Origin: Sarocladium kiliense
Lineage: Eukaryota; Ascomycota; Sordariomycetes; Hypocreales; Sarocladiaceae
Direction: 5' to 3'
Assembly (NCBI GenBank): GCA_030734395.1
Contig: JAUZTG010000016.1
Span: forward strand, 124,001 to 188,000
DNA: 64,000 bases
Shown: positions 22,377 to 34,474 of the stretch, in pieces
Position numbering within the stretch: the stretch's first letter is position 1
How the letters are laid out: each line of letters begins with the position of its first letter
Notes under the pieces: generated by a model
What the model was told of the DNA's origin: nothing
Database searches by the model: none
The model's input: the letters and a program-made list of their open reading frames with translations, nothing else
Translations under genes and position numbers: made by a program

Positions 22377-24496
22377 ATGCGAGAAACACACACCACCAGA
22401 CCGGCTATTGAAGCCCTTCCTCAAACATCCCACTGGATGAATAAAGCCAAAACCCTACCTTCTGCGACTGTGCTTCTCGCACCCACACCTCCATCCTCAC
22501 CAGATGAGGACGTCGCTTTCGGCATGAGAACAGACTCAAAGGGAACGCCAACCGTTGCCACTGCAGAAGGAGGTGGCATGATGAACCCATGCGCCGCGAC
22601 GTTCACACCTACGGCCTCGCCGCCGCCTTTCGAAGATGAGAATACGAACCGCGGCATTTCTGATGTTCCAAAACGGTCAAATACATTACTTGAAAACCGA
22701 GAAATCGGGAGAAAGGCCTTAGAGCGCGTGCTAGAGATGATGATGTTGGAGGAAGGTGGTGAGGATTCCAAAGGTAAGCCGTACAAACATTTTCTTCTAG
22801 CATTGATATAACCACTTTCGTTGGGTTTCAGTGCACCCCGCTTCCAACGCATATCTTGGTCAGAGACGAAAGGGAAACAAACTGACCGTTTGTTGTGAAA
22901 GGGGACTCCTCAGTCTCTGCTACTCACTCACCCGATCAACCCGCGAACCTCAATTCCAACAACTCTGTCAAAACGCAGCGAAAGCAAGAGCTGATTCTAC
23001 GAGATCCATCCACGAAGAAACCGTTGATTGGGAATACCCAAAAGACACTCGTGATAGCCAGTCGAACTACGACGCCTGCGCCTGTCTTTCAGAATCGACA
23101 CTACTGCACCTACACACCAGAAGAAGGAGGTGTCTGTACCTGCGGCCCGTATCCAACCTTCACGTATCCGCGAGGCTGGCTCCCTGTGCCGATGATGCCT
23201 TTTCCTGTTGATCCTAGTGGGAAGCCTTACATGCCGGCTGGACCGCAGATGATGATGCCGCCATACCCGGTTCCGTATCCGGCGTATGGGCATCCGTTTT
23301 GGTATTGGCCGATGGCCCAGATGCCTGCTACGCATTGGCAGCAGGAGTATTGGATGGAGCAGGAGAACACGATGATGCAGCACAGTGGTGTTGTGCAAGA
23401 CTTTGCAGGCAAAGGTTCTGAGGTCGAGGTCCAGCACCCTGAACGGAAATCTTCGAAAGATGATCAGAAAGTGACCACGAGCCGGGTGGAGACCAAAAAC
23501 GAGAAAACCAATCTTGAGGTAAAGAAATCCGAATGGCCGAAGCCTTCAGAGATATACAATAAAGAGGGCACTCTCACAAGGTCCGTGACCACGAAGACTC
23601 AAGTCACAAAAGACAAGCCAGCAGGGTCTGGCTCCAAGTCGGCAGGGGACAAAGCACCTCAAACCGCATCTAAAGGTCCTCCCCCAAACGCACCAACAGG
23701 GCCCAAGGCACTTCGCAAGTCGCAGGCCAAAAAGGTTACATCACAAGCCGTGATCCCGCTCTCCAAGAGCACCCCAGCAGAATCCGGATCATGGTCCCAG
23801 TCTAAGAGATGGGTGAGCCAGGAAACCAAGGAACGTATGGCTTTTCATAAGATGAAGCTCAACCTCCATCACATAAGAGCGGACGCCTCGCCATTCATAC
23901 CGCAGTCGCCTTCGGCCTTGGCTGCTTTACGACTGCAGGGTGAGAAGAGGAGGGCGACGCAGGAGCTGGAGACAAAGAGGCACGGAAAGGGAGAGAATGG
24001 GGTGCGGTTATTTGGGGGAAAGAGGTTTCGGGATATGCTTTCGCCGGTTTTGGCTTGGAATCATTGCTTTACTGAGGGTTAGAGGCCCTTGGATGGGGAT
24101 GAGGAGGCTGCAAAGTTGGAGTGGCCGACTTTGGCTACCTTCAAAGAGGAGGGTGATCCGTGGGGAAGGTGCAACGAGAGGGCGTTCCCCATACCGAGGC
24201 TGAACAGAGTGTCTCGCGAGGCACTAGGATCGCAGGGTTTGGGGGCGTACAATGACGATGGGACGATTCCATGGAAGAACAGGGAGGTGATGGCCACGGA
24301 GGACAGTGTTTTGCTGCCAGGGATGGAGTTTAGGAAGGTTGGGAAGGGGAGGCGGAAGGTAGAGTTTAAGGGAGTCGGGGAGGAGAAACAGGTTGATGAG
24401 ATGAGACTGAGGGAGATGCCGGAGTATCTCCAGGATATGCTGCTTTGGCTATACAAGAGTGGAGGAGAGACGAAGCGGGATGACTTGGACGATTGA
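22377..24496 (+). CDS. Unrecognised proline/aromatic-rich protein interrupted by one TAG
   Basis: Exon 1 (22377-22773) starts at the first in-frame ATG. A 128-base intron with a GTAAGC donor and an AACTGACC branch leads to exon 2 from 22902. The frame runs to TAG at 24080-24082 and then stays open in the same frame to TGA at 24494-24496. Two readings exist. The gene may end at the TAG (525 residues). Alternatively an 81-base intron, 24002-24082 (donor GTGCGG, branch-like TTTACTGAG, acceptor ending in that TAG), is removed, giving 636 residues. Features are a Ser/Pro-rich N-terminus, a central Pro/Met/Tyr/Trp-rich stretch (YPVPYPAYGHPFWYWPM), a Lys/Ser-rich basic middle and a charged C-terminus. 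No known domain, signal peptide or membrane segment is seen. It may be a nuclear or RNA-associated protein; I cannot name it. Confidence 0.6.
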
Positions 24497-24863
24497 AGGT
24501 GACAAGAACGGCAAAATCATTGGAAACTCCAGAAGGTCGGTTTAGTATGACCTCATGAGCTATGCATCATCATGAAGGTATTATAGAGGCGCACTAATCA
24601 TCACTGACGATCAATCGCAAAATACAACTTTGCTTCACCTTGACATGAGGTTGTCGTGAAGTCTTGGCAAAGCTTACATAATATCGAGCATCGACCGTGA
24701 TCACGTGTGCTTTGCGCCCATTCCCGTTTTGGCCGAGCCCTTTCCACGCTAAGCCCACACACAATTTTCGAAGTCGAATTACCCAGACCTCTCTTCCTCC
24801 GTCCTGGTGATCCTCTGAAAAGTTGCAACCTCCCACATCCGTCCCGCCAATTCGATTGCACTG
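24497..24863. other. Promoter region of the eS8 gene
   Basis: This 367-base stretch lies between the unrecognised protein gene and the putative 5' UTR intron of eS8. No gene is seen. Confidence 0.5.
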
Positions 24864-25081
24864 GTGAGCGCCTCCATCACCTGGTACGTGGCCATTCCAG
24901 CAACTTCAAGGTCATCGAAACGTCTTCCGCGAATCTCATTCTTCGAAACTACTTTCGCCATTGAAATTTCCTGGAAGACGTTCTCGCTGGCTTTTGAGGT
25001 TCTTTGCTGTGATGCCTTCGCCCCGTTCCACCCCTCGAGACCACAAGACAGTTGGCTAACCTCCTCTCTCTTGCTGTACAG
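24864..25081 (+). other. Putative 5' UTR intron of the eS8 gene
   Basis: A GTGAGC donor at 24864, a GGCTAACC branch near 25055 and a TGTACAG acceptor ending at 25081 sit just 11 bases before the eS8 ATG. Ribosomal protein genes of filamentous fungi often have an intron at this place. There is no coding constraint to confirm it. Confidence 0.5.
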
Positions 25082-25092
25082 AAACCGCAATC

Positions 25093-25837
25093 ATGGGTAT
25101 CTCCCGCGACTCCCGTCACAAGCGTTCCGCTTCCGGCGCCAAGCGCTCCTACTACCGTGCGTGAATACCATATACCATATAACCAGTCGAAAGCCCGTAT
25201 GAGGGCCTCCCCGGGTCCTTCCCCTCCCCCGGGGAAGTGAACTTCGGCTTGGAGGAACCGTACGTTCTGACCTTTTTCAACAGGGAAGAAGCGCGCTTTC
25301 GAGGCCGGCCGCCAGGCTGCCAACACCCGTATCGGTGCCAAGCGCATTCACACCGTCCGCACCCGCGGCGGCAACCACAAGTACCGTGCCCTCCGTCTCG
25401 ACTCCGGTAACTTCGCCTGGGCCTCCGAGGGCTGCACCCGCAAGACCCGTGTCATCGCCGTCGCCTACCACCCTTCCAACAACGAGCTCGTCCGCACCAA
25501 CACCCTGACCAAGTCCGCCGTCGTCCAGATCGACGCCGCTCCTTTCCGTCAGTGGTACGAGGCTCACTACGGCCAGGGTATCGGCCGTAAGCGCCAGCGC
25601 GCCCAGCAGGGTGGCGCTAAGGACGAGGAGGAGAAGAAGAGCAAGGCCGTTGAGAAGAAGCAGGCTGAGCGCTACGCCGCCCGCGGCAAGGTCGAGGCTG
25701 CTGTTGAGAAGCAGTTCGAGGCTGGTCGTCTCTACGCTGTCATTGCCAGCCGGCCCGGTCAGTCCGGCCGCTGCGACGGTTACATCCTTGAGGGTGAGGA
25801 GCTTGCCTTCTACCAGCGCAAGATCCACCACAAGTAG
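25093..25837 (+). CDS. rps8: 40S ribosomal protein eS8 (RPS8)
   Basis: Exons 25093-25156 and 25284-25837 encode 205 residues, close to the 200 of yeast Rps8. The protein starts MGISRDSRHKRSASG and contains RTRGGNHKYRALRLD and the zipped C-terminal RPGQSGRCDGYILEG. It is a structural protein of the small ribosomal subunit. The first intron interrupts codon 22, a frequent position for fungal ribosomal protein genes, and holds GC-rich inverted stretches (CCCCGGG...CCCCCGGGG). The second exon has the strong C-ending codon bias of highly expressed fungal genes. The long opposite-strand frame (25277-25831) is a shadow of that bias. Confidence 0.97.
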
Positions 25838-26646
25838 ATGCGGCGCGCTTGAAAAAGTACGTTGAGATGACTGCTAGTTTCGTACAAGGGGGGTGGAAAT
25901 TGAAGAGATCTTCGGAATGGGACGAAGAGAAACCCCACTTGGGGCCAGGCATGGTCTCATTGTTGGCAAACGGTGTTTGGGGAATAGTTTTTCTCTGCCT
26001 TGACGCCGGCATTCAAAGGCACGGAAGGGCTTTTGACACAACAGCATTCGGAACGGGATATCCGTAGGGAATTGACAAAATTTTCATGCAAACATCCTAA
26101 ACACATCTGTCCGTCCGCTTCATGCTTGTCGTCTTGTGACTCGTGATGACATACAGACCGCTCACTCAAGTCAATGGCAACTTCGATTGATCGTCATGCT
26201 TGAAATAAAAACTAAGCTATGGGTTCGTCACAGCTACCCGCTACAAGGATGCCCATGCATTCTAATACAAGAGGACAAAGTGAAAAACGAGGGGCAGACA
26301 ATTCTGCATCTCGTCAAGAGACACGAATTCGTCCCGGGTCCCCTCAAGCCCAATCCAACGCCCTCAATGATTTTTGTTTGTGTTTGCTGTTTCATTCCAT
26401 CCGTCATCATCATCGAGACCCCCAAATGACAAATGTGAGATTTGGGTACAGAGCGTGAGAAGAATGCACAAGATAAGATATGGATACGAGAAACGCCAGA
26501 AGAGTCGTGCTTAGAAGACGTTCTTTTGCCGCCATGCCTCCCTTTCATCATGTCCAAACGTGGGAAAGAATGGTTGTGAATGTTATACATAGAATGTGGA
26601 GAACAGCATCACTTCATCAAGGCAGACGCCCTGGAGAATCATCCCC
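25838..26646. other. Convergent intergenic between eS8 and the Rab GAP gene
   Basis: About 0.8 kb between two 3' ends; no gene seen. Confidence 0.5.
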
Positions 26647-29591
26647 TCAGTCGAACTGCCGCTTCAGATCTGCCCACTTGCGCTTCAAGTCCTCGTGCGC
26701 TGAGTTGATCTGCGTGGCCATTGTTAGCAAAGGGCCAGGTCTCAATTACCAGTAGTGTCGAACATACCTCTGCGTACTTCATCTTGGTCGCCACCAGTTG
26801 CTCTTCCAGGTCAGCCATCTCCTTCTCAACCCTCTGGTTCTCCTCGTGGACGTTTTCGTTGCGCTTCATGAGGCTGTCCCGCTCGGCCTGCCATGCAGTC
26901 TCGATCTCCTCAGGTTGCTTCTCAATGACATTTCGCAGCTCAACTACCTGTCCCTTTAGACTCTCGTTCTGGTCCTTGAGCTCCTCGTTCTCAACTTTTG
27001 TGTGGACGAGCTCGGTAGCAAGTGCAGCCTGCTCACGGTCGCAGACTTCAACGCGCTCTTCAAGCTTGCGCAGTTGGATCTGGTAGCTTTGGTTCGCTGC
27101 CCGCAGCTCCAAAAGCTCCGTCTCACGATCCTGCTCAGCTTTGGTTTTCTCCTCCCATTCAGTGGCGTAAAGCTTGAGTGTCTCAGGCGTAACCTTGACC
27201 TCGCATGCATCCTTCACGAGTTGGTCGGCGCGGTAAACCTCCTTGTCGATGCTTGCGCTGGAGCTGCCAAAGAATCCGCTCTCGAGGAGACTGCCTTGAC
27301 TGGGGTCCTTGTCAATGTACGCATCGAAAAGCTTGTCTTTCAAGAAGGTTGTGAGCTGTTGCATGTCGGATAACGCTAACAGTGTAGCAGCGTTCTTCTG
27401 CATCAAGACGATGCCGAAGCGAAGAATGGCAGACAATCCCTCAGACAAGATCAAGTCATAGATCCGGAGCACAAGCTGCAATGGGAAGCGGTATGCGAAA
27501 AGCGTGAGGAACCATTGTGTGGCGTACAGATGCGGCGAGATGCCCCTCCTGTGCAGATGACAGTATAGTGCTGGCTCAAAATCCTCCAACAATCGTTCGA
27601 ACTGGTAAAGCGCTTTGTGAAGTCCAGGCATATCCTGGATGAACAAGTCGCGGAGCTGGTAATTGTTCATGAGCCGGACAAGGAGACAGAAAGCTTCTTG
27701 CTCAGGCATCTTATCGAAGTTAGTAGAGTTCACTGACATCAAATGAAGATAACACGTACGTTGAACAAGAGCGGCATGATCAGGAAGTTCATGCCCTGAG
27801 CATAACCGACTCCCTCGTCAAAGAGAGCGTACGCCTTGCAGACACCAAATAAGCCATCTTGCAGTCCTGCCGATGCAGCATACTTGGAGAAGCTTGTCCT
27901 GGCACCCATATCCCTACGGATGGCCTTCTCAAGCTTCTGTAGTGCCGCTGCATCCTCTTTTGACCTTTTCGTCCGTTCAGCGGCGAGAATCGGCGATTTT
28001 GGTGCAGAGTCGGCGGTTTTGTCTCCAGAGCTCTGTCCCCCTGACTGGTCCGAGTGAACAGAAGAGGCAGACGAGGTAGCGGCCTCCCCACTATGGACGC
28101 TGAGGTTGCCATTGCTAAGTGAGCTAGCAGTAGTACTGTTGCTATTCCGATCTTTGACTTGCTCCGGGCCTCGTGTTGAAAGCTCCTTGTAGACTGCTTC
28201 GAGTTCTTCGTTTTTGCTTTGAGCCAGAACCTGCCAGATGACTCCTCGGATCGCATTAGGAATACCATTGGCGATAGCGCGATTTAACTCCTCAGCACTA
28301 GTTCTTGCTACAGCGGCGGGTCCTTCGTAAACCACAGACTGCCAGAGATCCCAGTCCACTGTGCTCTCCTCCATGGCCGATGGACCAGCCTTCACGCCAG
28401 AGACTGTGCCAGGAGCAAGGCTCGCGTCCGCATTAGGTACAGGTGACGGGGGTGGCTGTTCGCCAGGGGTGAGATCTTCTGAGCCTTTGAGGCGTTCCGT
28501 TATGGCAGAGTCACTTCGGTCTCGACTTGATGGGCTGGCCAAATCCTCTTCCCCAATCGGGACGATAACGCCAGCCTCCTCTCGCATCCGAAGCATCTTG
28601 AAACGGTCCTTCAAGCTGTTCCTGGTGCTGCCGCCGCTCAGGTCACCCTCCCTCTCCTCCTCGAGCTTGCTAAGCATCATCTCTGGGTTGCTGGTGATTG
28701 TAGCGACCGAGCTAGCGGTATTTCTACGGGGTGACGTCTGAGCTGAAGGGTTCGCGGCGTTCTCCTTGTCCTTCGAGGAGCTTCTTGATAGCCAAGAGAA
28801 AGGGCTCGTCAGCTTGCGGGTGGGTGGCTGGAACTGTGTTTGTGGTGGCGGCAGGGGAGAGGCAGCGACGGCAGCTACTGAGTTGGGGCTTTTTGCAGGG
28901 GATTCAGCAGAGGGCGACCATGGCATAGTCGGTAGCGCGTTTGTTATGCTGCTCAACGATAATGCTCGACCGGTCGATTCTTGTTCGGCAGGTGCTTTTG
29001 CGTCCGCAGGCTGCTGAGGGTTCGTAGCTGCGAGAACCAGAGAAGGTCTCCCTGGCTGCTGCTGCTGGTGGGGTTGCTGTGGTGTATCGTCCCCGAGATT
29101 GACGTCGTCAAGGCCTGATGCTACTGAAATTCTGTTGGAGATGGGGGACTTCTGACGGCCATCTGGGCCTGCGTCTTCAGCCGAAGAGTCGACGTCGGAT
29201 TGATCTCGCTTCTCGTAGTTGCTTCGGTCGTCAATACTGTCGGTGTCGGCTGTGAGGTTCGGTTTTGATGTAGAAGCAGACCTTTGGGTCAGTGAGCGGA
29301 CGGGGGTGGCGTCGACGGCATCTTCGAAAGTCTCGGGATCGGTATCCTGGTCGGCAGGCTGCATGGTTAGTAAACAAGTAGAAAGAATGCAGCATGATGC
29401 ATGGTGGCGGCGAGTCTGGGGAACGAGTGGATGACGGGCATGGGCAGCGTCATGCTCGAGACTCAGGGGGGTGGCAACACGAAGGAGGCACTCACAGCAT
29501 CGCGATCGCGACCTCGATCGGACTCGCGATCCGAGGAAGTTCTCTTGGGGTCCTGAGGGCTCGCAGGGCCATCAACCGCTGGCTGCGACAT
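26647..29591 (-). CDS. TBC-domain Rab GTPase-activating protein (Gyp5-like)
   Basis: Four exons on the minus strand, 29496-29591, 27760-29358, 26768-27709 and 26647-26709, encode 899 residues with all introns in phase 0. The first 400 residues are low-complexity and charged. The TBC domain starts near residue 408 (NAIRGVIWQVLAQ). It carries the arginine-finger block AIRRDMGARTSF and the glutamine finger in GYAQGMNFL, so the GAP should be active. The domain continues through MPGLHKALYQFERLLEDFEP and PHLYATQWFLTLFAYRFP. A long coiled coil follows and the chain ends KRKWADLKRQFD. This order matches yeast Gyp5/Gyl1, which act on Rabs such as Ypt1/Sec4 in ER-Golgi and exocytic traffic. The exact Rab is inferred. 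Confidence 0.9.
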
Positions 29592-31238
29592 GTTGCCTTG
29601 CAAGGAGGCAAATGCAGGTGATAGCAGCTCTGGGGAATGCGATATGAGGCGGCCTTAGCCTCCTACCATGCAATTACCAACCCAGGGAGGTCTTTCGTAT
29701 GAAGTTTCGGCTACTGATGTTTTTTGGTATGATCCCAGCGGGTCGCGTACTGAAGGGCGAGGCCGTTGAGAATGACGGGACAGAGTAGTGGTATGCGGTC
29801 GGTGGCGTAGCAAGTGATGCCAATAAAGGGTGACACAGTGGATGGTGGTCGAATAGCTGTTTAGTCGAGTATGATGCTGCTGCCGTTGTTTCGCAGCAGT
29901 TCTGAATAAAGCTGTAGCGGTGCAGATACCAGTACAACCCAAGAAACCGTGGTTGGAAGATATACGGAGGGGGGAATCTGGCGACGACTGGGAGATGGTG
30001 TTTCGATCGAGGTGGCAGATTCAAGATTCCAGGTCGGCGTCGTGGTGGTGTGCTCATGCTGCACAGTGCTGGAGCTGTGGAGTAGCTGACAGTGGATGCA
30101 GGGCGTCTCTGTTTCTGATGAAGCCGCTGCGTCGAATTTCAGGAACGGGCACTGGCCAAGTGGAGCTCTGGAGGTTTGGGGGGGCATTTAGGGGGCGCCA
30201 GTGCTGTTAGGGGGATCCGGGAACCACGCTTGGGGTTTGGTAGGGGAAGCTCCAGCTGCAATGGCCACTGTAAGGGGTCGCCAGCGCGTGAACTTAGCGG
30301 CTTAGTGGGATAAGACGGGGGGCAGGTTCCGTCAGGGGCTGGATGCCCCATTTCGTCGTCTCTTTGTTTCCTTGGGCCACGATTCCGACACAGACTAATT
30401 CTTTGGACAGAGGGAGAGGATGTGGGTGGTGCCATTTTGCCTGCAACTTGGGCTAATTACCAGCAAAACTTGATGTACTCTCGTGGGACGTACATGAGAA
30501 ACTCAAAGCGAGCGTCACATGCTCGTTTGTGAATCATCACTTCGAGGAGCATGGCACCGTCAACATCAAGACATCACGACAAGAAAAAAAAAACGCGAAA
30601 TTCCCACGTGAGGCTTTGCCAATGGAATGGAGGTCTGAACAATGGGCCCAAAGAAACAATTGCTACACTCTACTCTGTACCGTGGGCAAGACTCTCCATC
30701 ATGGAAACATGGACAACTGAAACCCCCCAGCCAGATCTGGCTTAGCTCACGTGCCATTGAGAGGCTCTCAATCCACAGCCAACGCCAACGGCCCATCACG
30801 CTCCGTTTCGTTCAACAGAGCCGATACGCCAGCAGATGCGCAGAACGCAAACATGCATCAGCCTGTTGTGTGTGACTATTAGTCCCCGTTGCCCTCACCA
30901 AGCTGAACAGTTTAAGCTGTTCAGGGCGCTAACCCGAGTGAACTATTTCTTATCCAATAGCCCGCTCTTGGACAGCTAGAACAGCAGCTGTGGTGGGAAG
31001 TAGAACGACAGGCACATGTGCGCATGCCGATACTTAGCAGTCAACTCGGACGCCAAAGCAACAATGCCATGGTTCGTGTACTCCTTCCTCTCGAAGTCTG
31101 AATAATGATTGGCATATGACGAATTACGACGATCTTGTTCGAAAACTAGAACTATCCTGCTCAAAACATCTTACCCCTGAGAGACAGGCACCCGTCCTCG
31201 ATCAATCAACATGTACTCTCTGCAGACCCTGACAAGGC
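29592..31238. other. Intergenic, no gene seen
   Basis: This is the promoter of the Rab GAP gene and the 3' region of the GPI-protein gene. The only structure noted is an inverted repeat CTGAACAG-TTTAAG-CTGTTCAG near 30902-30923. Confidence 0.5.
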
Positions 31239-32165
31239 TCAAAGAAGGACCGCGAAGAGTGTGGCGGATGCCATAACAATCGTCATGGTAAAGATGCCAC
31301 CTCCAAGGACAGTCGCACCATCCTCCACGATCTCCGCAAGGGTTCTGCTTCCTGGGGCAGTCTCATTCGCCCGCAAGCACAGTACTGTTCCGTTGAGCAC
31401 CGTGTCCGTGTCGACTTGTGTCGTGTTGCTCTCATTTCTCTCGCCCCATGACGCCAGGAGCACAAACACCCTCGAGGTCAGGTCGTCATAGGACTGCGTG
31501 CCATCCTCACCCTCCTCGTAGCTGTCTCCTTGGTAGGTTATGGACATTTTGTCCTCAGTCAAGTTGGTCCTCCTTGCCCACGTGGGCACACCGTCCGAAG
31601 CTCTGTATCCAGGCTCGGGAAAGAGTGCGTCCAAGCAGAATACCGACGTTCTGATGTCGCTATACACAAATTCGTCGCTTATGCTGTAATTACAGGGGCC
31701 GCCATCGTTAACATAGCGCTGCAGCCATTCGACACATTCTACACCGAGAATGCCCTTGCAGGTTGCGTCAATGCTCTCGGTCAGATTGGTTGTGATGTTG
31801 AAGAGTGGCTGCATGGCGACACAATGGCCCCAGCTCTCGTCCGGTTCCTCAACATCGTCACTGTCGTCAACATCGTAGGTCCAACTGATCTGGGACAATG
31901 GCATGTAGTATGTCGCAGCGTCATCTCCAACCTCGGCTGGGCTGACCTCCGCGCGGACCTTGAGGCGGGCTTGCCATGGTGTTGTTGGCTCAGATGAGTT
32001 TGAGTATGGTTGTGTGACGTTGTAGCCGTTGAAGTTGACTGTGACGCTGGCGTTCACATTGTCCTTGGTGAAGGGAAAGTCGTTCGGCTGGAATTGAATA
32101 CTGGCGTACGTGTAAGGCATGGACAACAGCGTCCAAGCTATGGCGGCACGACTGAGAGATGACAT
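31239..32165 (-). CDS. Secreted GPI-anchored glycoprotein, unknown function
   Basis: A single-exon frame of 308 residues starts at the ATG at 32165. I chose this start because it places a signal peptide (MSSLSRAAIAWTLLSMPYTYA) at the N-terminus; in-frame sequence upstream continues but would bury it. The mature part has about eleven N-glycosylation sequons and six cysteines. The C-terminus has small residues (GATVLGGG) followed by a hydrophobic tail ending LFAVLL, the pattern of a GPI attachment signal. It is probably a plasma-membrane or cell-wall protein. No enzyme motif is visible and I do not recognise a family. Confidence 0.75.
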   Translation of the reverse strand: MSSLSRAAIAWTLLSMPYTYASIQFQPNDFPFTKDNVNASVTVNFNGYNVTQPYSNSSEPTTPWQARLKVRAEVSPAEVGDDAATYYMPLSQISWTYDVDDSDDVEEPDESWGHCVAMQPLFNITTNLTESIDATCKGILGVECVEWLQRYVNDGGPCNYSISDEFVYSDIRTSVFCLDALFPEPGYRASDGVPTWARRTNLTEDKMSITYQGDSYEEGEDGTQSYDDLTSRVFVLLASWGERNESNTTQVDTDTVLNGTVLCLRANETAPGSRTLAEIVEDGATVLGGGIFTMTIVMASATLFAVLL

Positions 32166-33840
32166 GGTTTCCTGGCGACTGAGATGCGAGGGCCTGGGCA
32201 ACTTGAGATGCCTTCGCAAAATGCTAAAGTGCTTGGAAGCCTACTTTGCAGGAAGACGCAGTGAGGAGCGACCCCATAGAGCAAAGGTTCCCACGTTATA
32301 AACTAACCCACGAGCAGAGCGAAAGGCTTCTCTTATACAGTTCAAGGGTACCTCACAGGAACACATGCGGGTATCAGGCACAGCACGGCGTAGTCCCCTG
32401 GGCCATCTTGAATGACGTTTGAGGACCGCTTAAGTTGGCAACCAAAAGACGGGGTAGCATAAGAAGGATCTAGGACTCTAAAAGCCAATCTTATGGACCG
32501 CAGTTGACGCATGGCTGCAATATTTCCGCATTAGGACTTATTTCGTAGTCTCTATGACGTTGTTGTACATTACTCACCTGAAATGCATCCCTTCTTGGCT
32601 AGATCGGTCATCAACGCTCATGACAGGAGTAGAGTCATCGTCTTGTCTAGATCTCGGGGGTAATTGTGACTGTTGTTGGCTCAAATTGGACTCTGGATTA
32701 TTATTGACTTTCCTTCCTGAACTTATCTTTGCACCACGATCGGTCTCGCTGCACCTTAGGAATAGGGTCACCAAGTAACGCTTATTGTCGCACGTTGGTC
32801 AACAGGAGACGGGAAGCAATCATGCATTTTCGTGGCTCCCCATATCCCGCATCACTGGCTCATATTGCCAGGAGATTTCAGAGTAGGGTAAAGGACTGGA
32901 TGGTCAGGAATCAACACGTCTGCCAAGGCAAGGACCTGTCACACCCTACTTGGTGAGTGCGGACAGTGCTGGTGGCAGCATGGTATCACATCACCAGATA
33001 AAAGCATGACCAATTTTCATTCAACGCATGCCTAGTACTCTCTACTGTCGACCAGATTGTTCAGCTCACATAAAATACCACTTGGGCATGAAATTTGGGA
33101 GAAAGTTGAACTGTAGCGTCGCTGATGATGTCGATTGGCTGGGTTGGAAGCATGAAGGTACTGCTGGAAACCTTGTAATGATTCCGTGAGCAGGTGATGA
33201 AGTGGTCAAATGCATTGGAGTATATTTGGAGCTCTGCCACCCTCTCAGTACCTGTCTCTCCTTCTGTTCTTGAGGCTTCATATTTCGAGGGGGTAATCGA
33301 AGAAGCTGGTCTCATCTCAGGCCAAATTCGAGTGTGGCAATTCTAACAACAAGTAGCTCTTGAAATTACGGCCTGATATTTGCGGAATGCGTAATACTTT
33401 CAGCCTCGCCATTGTTCTTTGATGGGTTACATATACACTGATAGGTATCCATCACACCACTCACTCGATTAAGATCAACCACATGTAGCAGTCTAGCCAT
33501 GCACATACGTATCCTGCTGCGTCATGGACAGCACCTAGTCTCATTCCAGTCTCTTCATCAACCTGGCTTTTGCCTAATGGGACGACACAAAACAGTACCT
33601 CGCATTTCCCGCAAATTACCAGCCTCAAGTCAATACCTGTTAAAGGTACATCACCGAAATGACCAACCTCCATCAAGGCTGCAGTTACAGGGTAGCCACC
33701 CGTCTAATTAGCGCCAGCCAGGCACCTCGCCTCAGCCGCTGCCGCCCCATCTTCTTCCTAATAAACCTTACCTAACCTTACCGTACGCAGTCACCGGCCC
33801 ACCAGCCGCATGCTGCAGCTGCCCAGCCCGGCGAGAGTGG
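32166..33840. other. Intergenic, no gene seen
   Basis: Only short frames without motifs. A short direct repeat of TAACCTTACC occurs near 33765-33785. Confidence 0.5.
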
Positions 33841-34474
33841 GCTTGACGTGTTGCTGTTCCACTCTTCGGCCTTGCTACACCTGAGCCTGCAGCCTGCACC
33901 GAACCTTCACTTTCTCCCCGCCGAGCTATCAACCTTCTGCTCCTCCCCTCATACCTTCACCCTCATCACAACCCAGCCGTTGCAATCACAAACGGCTCGA
34001 CTTTGTATTTGGAGACCCTTCCATCACCTGGGTCATTTCGCCATCCCGCCTGCACCGTCTTTCGTTGGTGGCATTTGCTCCAGAAGCTGTCCTTGGGCTA
34101 CCTGCACGCCAGCACTAGGACACTTCTATCCGAGCTTTCTTGCGCCTTCGACACTTCTCGGTGTGGCTATCAGCGCTATTATCACCATACACATTGGTAG
34201 AGCCTCTCCCGGGTGATCAGCTTCTCAACGCCCAACACGTTTTCGAGTCTGGTCTTCGAGCCCGAACTCCGAACTAACCTTCGCGAAACATCGAACTACC
34301 AACGCATCCGAGGGCACACTTTTCATCGCTACCAACTCTTCTCCCATCGATCGGAGTTGTCCTTCCCCGGGCGCTCCCAAGGAAGAAGCAGCGTTGTCGC
34401 CCAGACGGCTGTCCGAACTCTGAGGAGGGGGACTTTTCCTTCAGCCTCGCGGCTTAGCCGCCTTCGGACTCAAG
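33841..34474 (+). promoter_or_regulatory. C-rich leader of the HECT ligase gene
   Basis: The 630 bases before the HECT-ligase start are C/T-rich and G-poor on the coding strand, as before SOG2 and the PC-esterase-like gene. They contain several short upstream frames. Confidence 0.4.

Noticed and set aside
25277..25831. 184-codon minus-strand frame opposite eS8
   Set aside because: It is a shadow of C-ending codon bias in the ribosomal protein gene; Leu/Val-rich without motifs.
30902..30923. Inverted repeat CTGAACAG-TTTAAG-CTGTTCAG
   Set aside because: It is perfect but isolated, far from any start codon, with no T tract, direct repeats or mobile-element genes beside it.
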